A stretch of 46,567 nt of DNA from Polaromonas sp. AER18D-145 (GTDB lineage: Bacteria > Pseudomonadota > Gammaproteobacteria > Burkholderiales > Burkholderiaceae_C): contig NZ_NBZV01000038.1 of assembly GCF_002379095.1 (NCBI RefSeq), positions 1 through 46,567 on the forward strand, written 5' to 3'. A program made the position numbers and the translations under genes. Positions 1 through 8,304 of this stretch are shown here, piece by piece (within the stretch, counting starts at the first letter, position 1; every line of letters begins with the position of its first letter). The notes under the pieces are model-generated. The model saw only the letters and a list, made by a program, of their open reading frames with translations. It did no database searches and was not told the origin of the DNA.

Positions 1-1
1 G

Positions 2-142
2 CGCCAGCATGAGGTCGATGATGCGGTGTACCGGCTCAACCACAGACCCCGCAAGTGCCTGGGTTACCTCACCCCGCACGAGGTCTTCTATGGCTTGAAG
101 ATGCAGCCGATTACACTGCCTTCTGTTGCGCTTTGTACTTGA
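2..142 (+). pseudogene. IS30-family transposase, C-terminal fragment
   Basis: An open frame enters from the left edge and gives 46 residues before a TGA at 140-142. It contains LNHRPRKCLGYLTPHEVF, the signature of the C-terminal end of the DDE domain of IS30-family transposases (family pattern LNxRPRKxLGxxTPxEVF). The gene is cut by the window edge, so I cannot tell whether the element is intact upstream. The end of the frame (CTTTGTACTTGAATCCGCC) resembles the right terminal inverted repeat of some IS30 elements, in which the stop codon lies inside the repeat; this is recalled, not checked. The next gene is host-like, so the IS edge probably lies near 150. Confidence 0.8.
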
Positions 143-153
143 ATCCGCCTATC

Positions 154-207
154 AAATAGGCCTGCAGCCCAAGTACAGACTGCACAAGCAGCTACAAATT
201 CAGTAGC
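154..207 (+). repeat. Interspersed ~55-bp repeat, copy 1
   Basis: Lies between the IS30 fragment and the monooxygenase stop. It begins AAATAGGCCTGCAGCCC and ends with the short hairpin GCTAC-AAATTCA-GTAGC (191-207). It matches, in reverse orientation, the copy at 26736-26790, which has a GCTAT..AGTAGC hairpin and then CTGGGCTGGAGGCC. A separate small palindrome CCTAT-CAA-ATAGG sits at 148-160. Confidence 0.6.
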
Positions 208-210
208 ATT

Positions 211-1392
211 TCAAGGCCTGCCATACAACCAGGGCAGATCCAGCAGGCGCTCGCCCAGCAGCTTCATCGACGCATCCCGCCCCAGCCGCACCACCCCGCT
301 CGCATGAAAAATCTGCCCATTGCGGATGGCGCGTGCCTGCACCCGGGCATTGCGTTGCCAGCGGTTCAGCGCGTAGCGGCCCAGCAGCGTCGGCACGTCG
401 AAAGCCGGGTCCAGCGCCTGCGCCAACACGCGCCCGAGTTCGGCGGCGTCTTCGATGGCCATGCCCGCGCCTTGGGCCAGGTAGGGGCGCATGGGGTGCG
501 CCGCGTCGCCAAGCAGGGCGACGCGGCCCAGCGCGTGCTGGTACGCACCCTGCATGGGCGGGCGGTCGCACAGCGCCCAGAGCCGCCAGGCGGGAATGGC
601 CCCCACCAGGTCTTGCAGCGGCGCGCAGCTGCCGGCCAGCGCAGCGTGCAGGCCGGCGCCGTCGGTGCCCTGGTCCCAGTTGTCCAGGTCGCCTCCGGCA
701 TGACCCTCAACAATGCCGACCACGTTGAGCGACTTGCCGCCGCACACCGGGTACTGCACCACATGCAGCTTCGGTCCCAGCCAGGCCGTGACCTGGTTGG
801 AGCGCAGGGTTTCGGGTAGCTCGGCCTGCGGCAGCAGCGCGCGGTAGGCCACATGGCCGGTGACACGCGGCGGTCCGTCGCCCAGCAGCCACTGGCGCAC
901 CGGGCTCCACAAACCGTCGGCGCCGACCAGCACCTCACCCTCCACGGGCGGGTCGTCTCCGCTTTGCACGGTCACGGCTTCCAGGTTCTGCGTGAACCGG
1001 TTCAAGGTCCGGTTGAGCTTGAGCGTCACACCGGCCTGCTGCACCGCGTCCAGCAACAGGCCGTGCAGGTCGGCGCGGTGCACCGTGGCGTAGGGCGCGC
1101 CGTAGCGCTGCGCCATCACGGAACCGAGCCGCAGCACACCCAGGGTTTCGCCGGTCAGCGCGCTGCGCACTTCCAGGCGTTCAGGAAAAGCCGCCACGCC
1201 GGCCAGCGCATCGGCCAGGCCCCAGCCATGCAACACCTTGACGACATTCGGGCCGAGCTGGATGCCGGCACCCACCTCGCTGAACTCCGGGGCGCGCTCG
1301 TACAGGCGCACGTCCCAGCCGGCGCGCGACACCGCGAGCGCCGCCGCCAGTCCGCCTATGCCGCCGCCGGCAATCAGGGCCTGCCGGAGCAT
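211..1392 (-). CDS. FAD-dependent class A aromatic-ring monooxygenase (salicylate/3-hydroxybenzoate hydroxylase-like)
   Basis: A 393-residue flavoprotein hydroxylase of the PheA/UbiH/NahG group, which uses NAD(P)H and O2 to hydroxylate an aromatic or related substrate in the cytoplasm. Visible motifs are the N-terminal Rossmann GGGIGG (about residues 9-14), the mid-protein DG motif VGADGLWSPVR, and the second FAD motif LLGDAAHPMRPYLAQGAG near residue 290. I start at the ATG at 1392 because the Rossmann motif follows at once; the frame stays open far upstream but overlaps the end of acnA in a non-coding style. It lies 70 bp after acnA on the same strand and may be co-transcribed with it. The substrate cannot be read from the sequence; salicylate or gentisate-pathway hydroxylase is a guess from similarity. 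Confidence 0.85.
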   Translation of the reverse strand: MLRQALIAGGGIGGLAAALAVSRAGWDVRLYERAPEFSEVGAGIQLGPNVVKVLHGWGLADALAGVAAFPERLEVRSALTGETLGVLRLGSVMAQRYGAPYATVHRADLHGLLLDAVQQAGVTLKLNRTLNRFTQNLEAVTVQSGDDPPVEGEVLVGADGLWSPVRQWLLGDGPPRVTGHVAYRALLPQAELPETLRSNQVTAWLGPKLHVVQYPVCGGKSLNVVGIVEGHAGGDLDNWDQGTDGAGLHAALAGSCAPLQDLVGAIPAWRLWALCDRPPMQGAYQHALGRVALLGDAAHPMRPYLAQGAGMAIEDAAELGRVLAQALDPAFDVPTLLGRYALNRWQRNARVQARAIRNGQIFHASGVVRLGRDASMKLLGERLLDLPWLYGRP

Positions 1393-1462
1393 CACGCCAG
1401 CCGCTGCCCGGGCACCTCGGCACGCAGGGGCGAGGCAATCACCGGGAATCTGCCCCCGGCAC

Positions 1463-4336
1463 TCATGCAGCCAGCAGTTGCCGCAGCACAAAAGGCAGGA
1501 TGCCGCCGTGCCGGTAGTAGTCGACCTCGATCGGCGTGTCGATGCGCAGGATGACTTCGAGTTCCTCGCGCGATCCGTCTTCGCGCGTGACCACCAGCCG
1601 GGCCCGGCTTTGCGGCTTGAGCTCGGGATCGGGCAACACGTCAATCACTTCCCGGCCGTTCAGGCGCAGGGTCTGCCACGAATCGCCGGGCAGAAACTGC
1701 AGCGGCAACACCCCCATGCCGACCAGGTTGCTGCGGTGGATGCGCTCGAAACTGCGCGCCACCACCGCCTTGATGCCCAGCAGCTGCGTGCCCTTGGCGG
1801 CCCAGTCGCGCGAGGAGCCGGTGCCGTACTCCTCGCCCGCAAAAACCACCGTGGGCGTGCCCTGGTCCATGTACTTCATCGCCGCGTCGTAGATGGCCAT
1901 CTTCTCGCCGTCCGGCTGGAACAGCGTAACGCCGCCCTCCTCGCGCGAGCCGTCGGCGCCGGCCGGAATCATCAGGTTCTTGATGCGCACATTGGCAAAG
2001 GTGCCGCGCATCATCACCTCGTGGTTGCCGCGGCGCGCGCCGTAGCTGTTGAAGTCGGCCTTCTGCACCCCGTGCGCCAGCAGCCACTGGCCGGCCGGCG
2101 AACTGCCCTTGATGGCGCCGGCCGGCGAGATGTGGTCAGTGGTGATGGAGTCGCCGAACAGCGCCATGATGCGTGCGCCTGTCACCGACACGGCCTCTTT
2201 CCGGCCAGCCGCCGCGGGGTCCATGGCGAAGCCCGCAAAAAACGGCGGCTCGGCGATGTAGGTGCTGACGGGCCAGGTGTAGGCGGTTCCGGTCACCCCC
2301 TTGATTTTTTCCCACAGCTTGCCGGGCTCGGTCTTGACCTTGGCGTAGTTCTCGCGGAAGGCCTTGCCGTTCATCGCGAACTTCATGAGTTTGTAGATCT
2401 CGTCGCTGGTCGGCCAGATGTCGCCGAGGTAGACATCCTTGCCGCCCCTGCCCTTGCCGACCGGCTCGGTCATCAGGTCGCGCATCACCGTGCCGGCAAT
2501 CGCATAAGCGACCACCAGCGGCGGGCTGGCCAGGAAGTTGGCCTTCAGGTTGGGGTGGATGCGCGCCTCGAAGTTGCGGTTGCCCGACAGCACGGCCGCG
2601 CACACCAGGTCGCTCTTGTTGATCGCGTCGTTGATCTCGGGCGTCAGGTCGCCGGCGTTGCCGATGCAGGTCGTGCAGCCGTAACCGGCCAGGGCGAAAC
2701 CGAGCTTTTCAAGATAGGGCAGCAAGCCGGTGTTGGTCAGGTACTCGGTGACGATGCGCGAGCCCGGCGCCAGCGAGGTCTTGATGTGCGGCTGCACCTT
2801 CAGGCCGGCTCCCACCGCCTTTTTGGCGAGCAGGCCGGCCGCCAGCAGGACGCTGGGGTTGGAGGTGTTGGTGCAGCTGGTGATGGCGGCAATCAGCACG
2901 TCGCCGTTGCCGATGGTGATGCCCCCGGCCTTGGGCGCGGGCGCGGGCGCCGGCGCGGAAAGGTCAGCGTGGGCGGTCGCCAGCGTGGGACGGTTGGCTT
3001 CCATTTCGACCATCATGCGCGGCGCGCCTGCCGGTGTCGGCGGCGCGCCCGGGGAAATGTCGGTCTGGACCGCGCCCGCCTGTTGCAGCAGATGGCGCGT
3101 GGCCAGCATGGCGGCCGGCTGGTTGAAACCGTTCTCGGCAATCGGCTTGCTGAACAACGAAGCGAACTGGGTCGCCACCTGGCCCAGTTCGATCCGGTCC
3201 TGCGGGCGCTTGGGGCCGGCCAGGCTGGGCGTCACATCGCCGAGGTCGAGCTTGACCACCTGCGAGAAATCGATCTGGCCGGGCAGCGGCACGCCGAACA
3301 GGCCCTGCGCGCGGAAGTAGGCCTCGAAGGCTTCGATCTCCGCCTTGGTGCGGCCGGTGCCGGTGAAATACGCGATGGTTTTTTCATCGACCGGGAAAAA
3401 GCCCATGGTCGCGCCGTATTCGGGCGCCATGTTGGCAATCGTCGCGCGGTCGGGCAGCGCCAGCGTGCGTGTGCCTTCGCCGAAAAATTCGACAAACTTG
3501 CCGACCACCTTTTCCTTGCGCAAGGCCTCGGTCACACGCAGCACCAGGTCGGTGGCGGTGACACCTTCGCGCAGCCGGCCCGTCAGCTCGAAGCCGACCA
3601 CGTCGGGTGTCAGCATGTAGACCGGCTGGCCCAGCATGGCGGCCTCGGCCTCGATGCCGCCCACACCCCAGCCGACGACACCGATGCCGTTGATCATGGT
3701 GGTGTGGCTATCGGTGCCGACCAGCGTGTCGGGGTAATAAACGCCGTCGGCACCTTGGTGCACGCCACGGGCTAAATACTCCAGGTTCACCTGGTGGACA
3801 ATTCCGAAGCCCGGCGGCACGACGCCGAAGGTGTCAAAGGCCTGCATGCCCCATTTCATGAACTGGTAACGCTCGTTGTTGCGCTGGAACTCCAGCTTCA
3901 TGTTCAGGTCCAGCGAGTTTTTCTTGCCGTAGTGGTCCACCATGATGGAGTGGTCCACCACCAGGTCCACCGGCACCAGCGGCTCGATCGCCTTCGGGTT
4001 CTTGCCGAGCTTGATCGCCACGCTGCGCATGGCCGCCAGGTCGGCCAGCAGCGGCACGCCGGTGAAGTCCTGCAGCACCACGCGCGAGACGACAAAGGGA
4101 ATTTCCTCGGTGCGGTCGGCATTCGGGAACCAGTTGGCCAGCTGGCGCACATGTTCGGCCGTGACTTTTTTGCCGTCGCAGTTGCGCAGCACCGACTCCA
4201 GCACGATGCGCATGGACACCGGCAGGCGCAAGATCTTGGGATACAGTTTGGCCAGCGCGGGCAAGGAGTAAAACCTGCCGGTCTTGCCTGACGCGGTGGT
4301 GAAGGTTTTCAGGGTCTTGGCGAACTCGTGGGCCAT
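1463..4336 (-). CDS. acnA: Aconitate hydratase A
   Basis: A 957-residue AcnA/IRP-type aconitase interconverting citrate and isocitrate in the TCA cycle, carrying a [4Fe-4S] cluster. Cluster cysteines are C488 ([12 protein letters not shown]) and C554/C557 ([10 protein letters not shown]); the substrate loop [11 protein letters not shown] is at about 128-137. The swivelling domain lies at the C-terminus. The start at 4336 follows AAGGAG with good spacing. The protein is longer than E. coli AcnA (about 890 aa), largely because of a Pro/Ala-rich linker at about residues 424-472 ([12 protein letters not shown]). It lies 69 bp downstream of serA. No prpB/prpC/prpF neighbours are visible, which argues against the AcnD 2-methylcitrate enzyme. 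A second, unrelated-type aconitase (acnB) lies at 14442-17057. Confidence 0.95.
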   Translation of the reverse strand: MAHEFAKTLKTFTTASGKTGRFYSLPALAKLYPKILRLPVSMRIVLESVLRNCDGKKVTAEHVRQLANWFPNADRTEEIPFVVSRVVLQDFTGVPLLADLAAMRSVAIKLGKNPKAIEPLVPVDLVVDHSIMVDHYGKKNSLDLNMKLEFQRNNERYQFMKWGMQAFDTFGVVPPGFGIVHQVNLEYLARGVHQGADGVYYPDTLVGTDSHTTMINGIGVVGWGVGGIEAEAAMLGQPVYMLTPDVVGFELTGRLREGVTATDLVLRVTEALRKEKVVGKFVEFFGEGTRTLALPDRATIANMAPEYGATMGFFPVDEKTIAYFTGTGRTKAEIEAFEAYFRAQGLFGVPLPGQIDFSQVVKLDLGDVTPSLAGPKRPQDRIELGQVATQFASLFSKPIAENGFNQPAAMLATRHLLQQAGAVQTDISPGAPPTPAGAPRMMVEMEANRPTLATAHADLSAPAPAPAPKAGGITIGNGDVLIAAITSCTNTSNPSVLLAAGLLAKKAVGAGLKVQPHIKTSLAPGSRIVTEYLTNTGLLPYLEKLGFALAGYGCTTCIGNAGDLTPEINDAINKSDLVCAAVLSGNRNFEARIHPNLKANFLASPPLVVAYAIAGTVMRDLMTEPVGKGRGGKDVYLGDIWPTSDEIYKLMKFAMNGKAFRENYAKVKTEPGKLWEKIKGVTGTAYTWPVSTYIAEPPFFAGFAMDPAAAGRKEAVSVTGARIMALFGDSITTDHISPAGAIKGSSPAGQWLLAHGVQKADFNSYGARRGNHEVMMRGTFANVRIKNLMIPAGADGSREEGGVTLFQPDGEKMAIYDAAMKYMDQGTPTVVFAGEEYGTGSSRDWAAKGTQLLGIKAVVARSFERIHRSNLVGMGVLPLQFLPGDSWQTLRLNGREVIDVLPDPELKPQSRARLVVTREDGSREELEVILRIDTPIEVDYYRHGGILPFVLRQLLAA

Positions 4337-4405
4337 GGCGAACTCCTTGGTGAGTGGTTTTTCGCTATTGTCGCCCCGCCAGGTTTCACGCAACAACCGC
4401 AGGGC

Positions 4406-5644
4406 TTAGCCGCCGGCCAGACCGTCCGCAGGAAGTTGCCGGTCCGGGTCGGGCAGGTAACGCACCGCCAGCACGCCCACTATCGCCCGCAGGTGGTCCA
4501 GCACCGCGTCGCTGACGGGGCTGTCCACATCCACCAGCGTGTAAGCCATGTCGCCGCGCGACTTGTTGACCATGTTGTGGATGTTCAGGCCGGCCTGCGC
4601 CATGGCGGTGGAAATCTGCCCCAGCATGTTGGGCACATTGGCGTTGGCAATCGCCACACGGTAGGCCGACTCGCGCGCCATGACCACGGCCGGGAAGTTG
4701 ACCGCATTGACCACGTTGCCGTGCTCGAGGTAGTCGCGCAGCTGGTCGGCCACCATGATGGCGCAGTTTTCCTCGGCTTCACGGGTGGACGCGCCCAAGT
4801 GCGGCAGTGCCACGACCTGGGGGTGGTGGTTGAGCGTTGCGGAGGGGAAGTCGCAGACATAGGCGCACAGCTGCTTCGCGTCGAGCGCGGCCAGCACCGC
4901 GGTCTCGCTGACCACCCCCTCGCGCGAGAAATTGAGCAGCACCGCGCCCGGCCGCATGAGCCGGATGTTGTCGGCGTTGACCAGGTCGCGCGTGGCGGCC
5001 ACCAGCGGCACGTGCAAGGTCACAAAATCCGAATTTTTCAGCACCTCGGCCACGCTGCCCGCCTTTTTGACCTGCGCCGGCAGGCTCCAGGCGGCATCCA
5101 CCGTGATGTCGGGGTCATAGCCGAGCACCTGCATGCCGAGCTTGATGGCCGCGTCGGCCACCAGGCAGCCGACCTTGCCCAGGCCCACAATGCCCAGCGT
5201 GTGGCCAGCCAGCTCGAAGCCGGCGAAGTGTTTCTTGCCCTCTTCGACGGCCTTGTCCATGTCCGCCATGCTGGTGTCCAGGCCGGCGACAAAACGCAGC
5301 GCCGGCGCGATGTTGCGCGCTGCCAGCAGCATGCCGGTCAGCACCAGTTCCTTCACCGCATTGGCATTGGCGCCCGGCGCATTGAACACCGGCACGCCGC
5401 GCGCACTCATGGCCTGGACCGGGATGTTGTTGGTGCCGGCGCCGGCGCGGGCAATCGCCTGCACACTGTCGGGAAGGGTCATGCCATGCATGTCGGCCGA
5501 GCGCACCAGAACGGCATCGGGCCGCACCACGTCCTTGCCCGCGCTGTAGCGTTCTGCCGGCAGGCGTTTCAGGCCATTGGCCGAAATCTGGTTGAGCACC
5601 AGAATCCCGAAACGCCTTGCCGGCAGGGCCGCCGCCTCAGCCAT
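4406..5644 (-). CDS. serA: D-3-phosphoglycerate dehydrogenase
   Basis: A 412-residue SerA that oxidises 3-phosphoglycerate to 3-phosphohydroxypyruvate, the first step of serine synthesis. It shows the NAD-binding GIVGLGKVG motif in the central Rossmann domain, the catalytic regions around FSREGVVSE and [16 protein letters not shown] (active-site His), and a C-terminal ACT domain (about residues 330-400, [20 protein letters not shown]) that in the family allows serine feedback. The length fits the short, E. coli-like SerA class. The start ATG overlaps the serC stop by 8 bases, indicating translational coupling with the next enzyme of the same pathway. Confidence 0.95.
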   Translation of the reverse strand: MAEAAALPARRFGILVLNQISANGLKRLPAERYSAGKDVVRPDAVLVRSADMHGMTLPDSVQAIARAGAGTNNIPVQAMSARGVPVFNAPGANANAVKELVLTGMLLAARNIAPALRFVAGLDTSMADMDKAVEEGKKHFAGFELAGHTLGIVGLGKVGCLVADAAIKLGMQVLGYDPDITVDAAWSLPAQVKKAGSVAEVLKNSDFVTLHVPLVAATRDLVNADNIRLMRPGAVLLNFSREGVVSETAVLAALDAKQLCAYVCDFPSATLNHHPQVVALPHLGASTREAEENCAIMVADQLRDYLEHGNVVNAVNFPAVVMARESAYRVAIANANVPNMLGQISTAMAQAGLNIHNMVNKSRGDMAYTLVDVDSPVSDAVLDHLRAIVGVLAVRYLPDPDRQLPADGLAGG

Positions 5645-6719
5645 GGCTGGCCTCGAACTCCTTCATGTAGGCCACCAGCGCCTGCACGCCTTCGATCGGC
5701 ATGGCGTTGTAGATCGAGGCACGCATGCCGCCGACCGAGCGGTGGCCCTTGAGCTGCACCATGCCGCGTGCCTGCGCCCCCTTGAGGAAAGCCTCGTCGA
5801 GCGACTCGTCCTTGAGTTTGAAGGGCACGTTCATCAGCGAGCGGTCTTCGCGCGCCACCGGGTTGCTGTAGAAAGGGGTGGCATCCAGGTAGTCGTACAG
5901 CAGGGCCGCCTTGCGGCGGTTGTGCGCCTCCACGGCGGTCAGGCCGCCCAGCGCCTTGAGGTGCTTGAACACCAGGCCGGCAATGTAAATTGCATAGGTG
6001 GGCGGCGTGTTGTACATCGAGTCGTTGTCGGCCTGCTGCTTGTAGTCGAACACGGAAGGCGTGTGGGGAATCGCCTGGCCGATCAGGTCCTCGCGGACAA
6101 TCACGATGGTCAGACCCGAGGGGCCGATGTTCTTCTGCGCGCCGGCATAAATCAGGCCGTAGCGGCTGACCTCGATGGGACGCGACAGCAGGTTGGACGA
6201 CATGTCGGCCACCAGCGGCACCTTGCCGGTGTCGGGCGTCCAGTGGTACTCCACACCACCGATCGTTTCGTTCGAGCAGATGTGCACATAGGCCGCCTCG
6301 GGGTCCAGCTTCCAGGTGTCGAATTTCGGCACGCTGGTAAAACCTGTGGCCTCGGCGCTGGCGGCGACGTTGACCTTGCAGAAGTTCTTCGCTTCCTTGA
6401 TGGATTTTTTCATCCACTCGCCGGTGTTGATGAAATCCGCACCGGCATGGCCGCGCAGCAGGTTCATCGGCACGATGGCGTTCTGCGCCAGGCCCCCCCC
6501 CTGCAGGAACAGCACCTTGTAGTTGGTCGGGATCGCCAGCAGTTCGCGCAGGTCGACCTCGGCCTGGGCATGGATGGAGATGAACTCCTTGCCGCGGTGG
6601 CTCATCTCCATCACCGACATGCCGGAACCGTTCCAGTCCAGCATTTCGGCGGCGGCCTGGCGCAGCACGGTTTCAGGAAGGGTGGCCGGGCCGGCACTGA
6701 AGTTCAGGACGCGTGTCAT
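5637..6719 (-). CDS. serC: Phosphoserine aminotransferase
   Basis: A 360-residue PLP-dependent class V aminotransferase converting 3-phosphohydroxypyruvate and glutamate to phosphoserine; it also serves pyridoxine synthesis in this family. The N-terminus [14 protein letters not shown] and the motif [10 protein letters not shown] are diagnostic. The PLP lysine is K196 in [12 protein letters not shown]. Length matches E. coli SerC. It is the first gene of a serC-serA pair (overlap 5637-5644). The Shine-Dalgarno sequence is weak: the strong GGAGG-like bases nearby are on the plus strand. Many beta-proteobacteria have gyrA upstream of serC; here the upstream gene is an unrelated membrane protein. 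Confidence 0.95.
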   Translation of the reverse strand: MTRVLNFSAGPATLPETVLRQAAAEMLDWNGSGMSVMEMSHRGKEFISIHAQAEVDLRELLAIPTNYKVLFLQGGGLAQNAIVPMNLLRGHAGADFINTGEWMKKSIKEAKNFCKVNVAASAEATGFTSVPKFDTWKLDPEAAYVHICSNETIGGVEYHWTPDTGKVPLVADMSSNLLSRPIEVSRYGLIYAGAQKNIGPSGLTIVIVREDLIGQAIPHTPSVFDYKQQADNDSMYNTPPTYAIYIAGLVFKHLKALGGLTAVEAHNRRKAALLYDYLDATPFYSNPVAREDRSLMNVPFKLKDESLDEAFLKGAQARGMVQLKGHRSVGGMRASIYNAMPIEGVQALVAYMKEFEASHG

Positions 6720-6817
6720 GGAGAGGGCTTTCTAGGAGGGAAGGAAGTCGGTCGGACGACCCGGTCGGATCGCCAGAACGCACAGCATACAAGAAAGTCC
6801 CGCGCCAGCCGGGCCCT

Positions 6818-7243
6818 TCACCAGCCGGGCTGCGCCGCGGCCTTGCGCAGCCCGACCCATTGCAATTCGGCCAGCAGGCCCACGGCCACCGCCTGGATGG
6901 CGATAAAGGCCTTGCCCGCCAGCGTGGGCATCACCAGGTCGCCGAGCAGCAGCGCCAGGCAGCCCAGCACCCAGAGCAGGTTGGCGCCTATCAGCAGCCA
7001 GACCCCTGCCAGGGACACGAACTGCCGCGTCGCGATGAAGCCGATGCCCGCCACATAGGCGAACATCACCCAGCCCGACACCACCAGCAGGGTCTCGGGC
7101 AGGCCGAGCAGGCCGGCCAGGAAACCGGCCAGCAGCAGTTGCAAGCCGCCTGTGGCCGCGCCGGTGGCGGCGTCCAGCCACAACACGCGGCGCAGAAAGT
7201 AGGGAGAGGCTGCCAGGGAGGAGAAGGAAGCAACAGCAGACAT
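6818..7243 (-). CDS. Small four-helix integral membrane protein, function unknown
   Basis: A 141-residue protein made almost entirely of four hydrophobic segments (about residues 17-40, 44-68, 75-98 and 102-128), so an inner-membrane protein with short loops. I chose the ATG at 7243 because AAGGAG lies just upstream and the 42 preceding codons contain no plausible domain. I do not recognise a catalytic motif; it resembles uncharacterised small membrane proteins adjacent to transcription regulators. It is divergent from the Xre/MmyB-type regulator at 7425 across 181 bp, a usual layout for a regulator and its target. That link is inference. Confidence 0.75.
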   Translation of the reverse strand: MSAVASFSSLAASPYFLRRVLWLDAATGAATGGLQLLLAGFLAGLLGLPETLLVVSGWVMFAYVAGIGFIATRQFVSLAGVWLLIGANLLWVLGCLALLLGDLVMPTLAGKAFIAIQAVAVGLLAELQWVGLRKAAAQPGW

Positions 7244-7380
7244 GAAAACTCCTTGGGTAATAAAGTTGAAAGGGTTGAAACACAAGGGACAGCGGCCTGA
7301 TCCGGTCGCCGCAGCCGGCTGTCCATCTGCTGCGGTCCTGACGCCATGATTCCCGCCCGGGTGCAGCACGTCTATGACCT

Positions 7381-7398
7381 CGCAGGTAATGGCCTGCG
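7381..7398. promoter_or_regulatory. Inverted repeat before the Xre regulator (possible operator)
   Basis: CGCAGG-TAATGG-CCTGCG is a perfect 6-bp inverted repeat ending 26 bp before the regulator ATG. In the same divergent gap, GTTGAAA occurs twice as a direct repeat (7265 and 7274) beside the membrane-protein start. Either could be the binding site; neither is established. Confidence 0.3.
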
Positions 7399-7424
7399 CG
7401 CCGCGCCGGCCTTACGATGGCGCC

Positions 7425-8258
7425 ATGACTGCCAGCCTTCACCCCACTGCCCGGCCTCACCGTTCCACCCCGCTGCCCTTTGGCGAGCACCTGCGCCACT
7501 GGCGCCAGCACCGGCGACTGAGCCAGCTGGACCTCGCCAGCGAAGCCGCCATCTCGACCCGGCACCTGAGTTTTGTCGAAACCGGCCGCGCCGTGCCCAG
7601 CCGCGAGATGGTGCTGCGCCTGTCCGAGCGCCTGGCCATTCCGCTGCGCGAGCGCAACACGCTGCTGGTGGCGGCCGGGTATGCGCCCATGTACCGCGAA
7701 CGCCCGCTGGACGACCCGGCGCTCGCCTCGGCCCGGCAGGCGGTGGAGCTGATCCTCAAAAGCCATGAACCCTTCCCGGCGCTGGCGCTGGACCGGCACT
7801 GGAACCTGCTCGCCGCCAACGCCGCCCTGCCGCATCTGCTGGCCGGTGCCGACCCCGAGCTGCTGCAGGGCCCCATCAACGTGCTGCGCCTGAGCCTGCA
7901 CCCGCGCGGCCTGGCCAGCAAGATCGTCAACCTCGCGCAATGGCGCAACCACCTGTTCGAGCGGCTGCGCCAGCAGATCGCCGCCACCGCCGACCCGGTG
8001 CTGGCGGAGCTGCTGGCCGAGCTGCAGGCCTACCCCCTGCCCGAAGGCGCCGACGACACCCACCTTGAAGGCGAACACCTGGGCGTGGTCATGCCCTTCC
8101 AGTTCCGCACTGCCTACGGCGTGCTGAGTTTCATCAGCACCGTCACGATTTTCGGCACCCCGGTGGACGTGACGCTGCAGGAGCTGATGCTGGAGACTTT
8201 TTTTCCGGCCGACGCGCTGACCGGCGAGGTTTTGCGCAAGCTGCTGTCGCCCGCGTGA
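7425..8258 (+). CDS. Xre-family regulator with MmyB-like ligand-binding domain
   Basis: A 277-residue protein with an N-terminal helix-turn-helix at about residues 16-75 (FGEHLRHWRQHRRLSQLDLA, then a recognition helix in AAISTRHLSFVETGRAVPS) and a C-terminal MmyB-like domain of about 160 residues. The latter has the hallmark HWNLLAANAALPHLL and the ending TPVDVTLQELMLETFFPAD. Family members bind small hydrophobic ligands and usually control a neighbouring oxidoreductase or transporter. The ATG at 7425 is preferred over an upstream frame-open start because it is close to the family's usual N-terminus. The molybdoenzyme gene begins 46 bp downstream on the same strand and the membrane-protein gene is divergent; both are candidate targets. 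Confidence 0.88.
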   Translation: MTASLHPTARPHRSTPLPFGEHLRHWRQHRRLSQLDLASEAAISTRHLSFVETGRAVPSREMVLRLSERLAIPLRERNTLLVAAGYAPMYRERPLDDPALASARQAVELILKSHEPFPALALDRHWNLLAANAALPHLLAGADPELLQGPINVLRLSLHPRGLASKIVNLAQWRNHLFERLRQQIAATADPVLAELLAELQAYPLPEGADDTHLEGEHLGVVMPFQFRTAYGVLSFISTVTIFGTPVDVTLQELMLETFFPADALTGEVLRKLLSPA

Positions 8259-8304
8259 TCGCGCGGCGGCAAGGCTTCGCGCACCATGCAGCCAGGAGAC
8301 AACC

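Noticed and set aside
1238..3775. Long open frame (845 codons) on the plus strand opposite acnA
   Set aside because: It is the antisense of acnA with a composition rich in His, Arg and Gly typical of shadow frames; no domain is visible.
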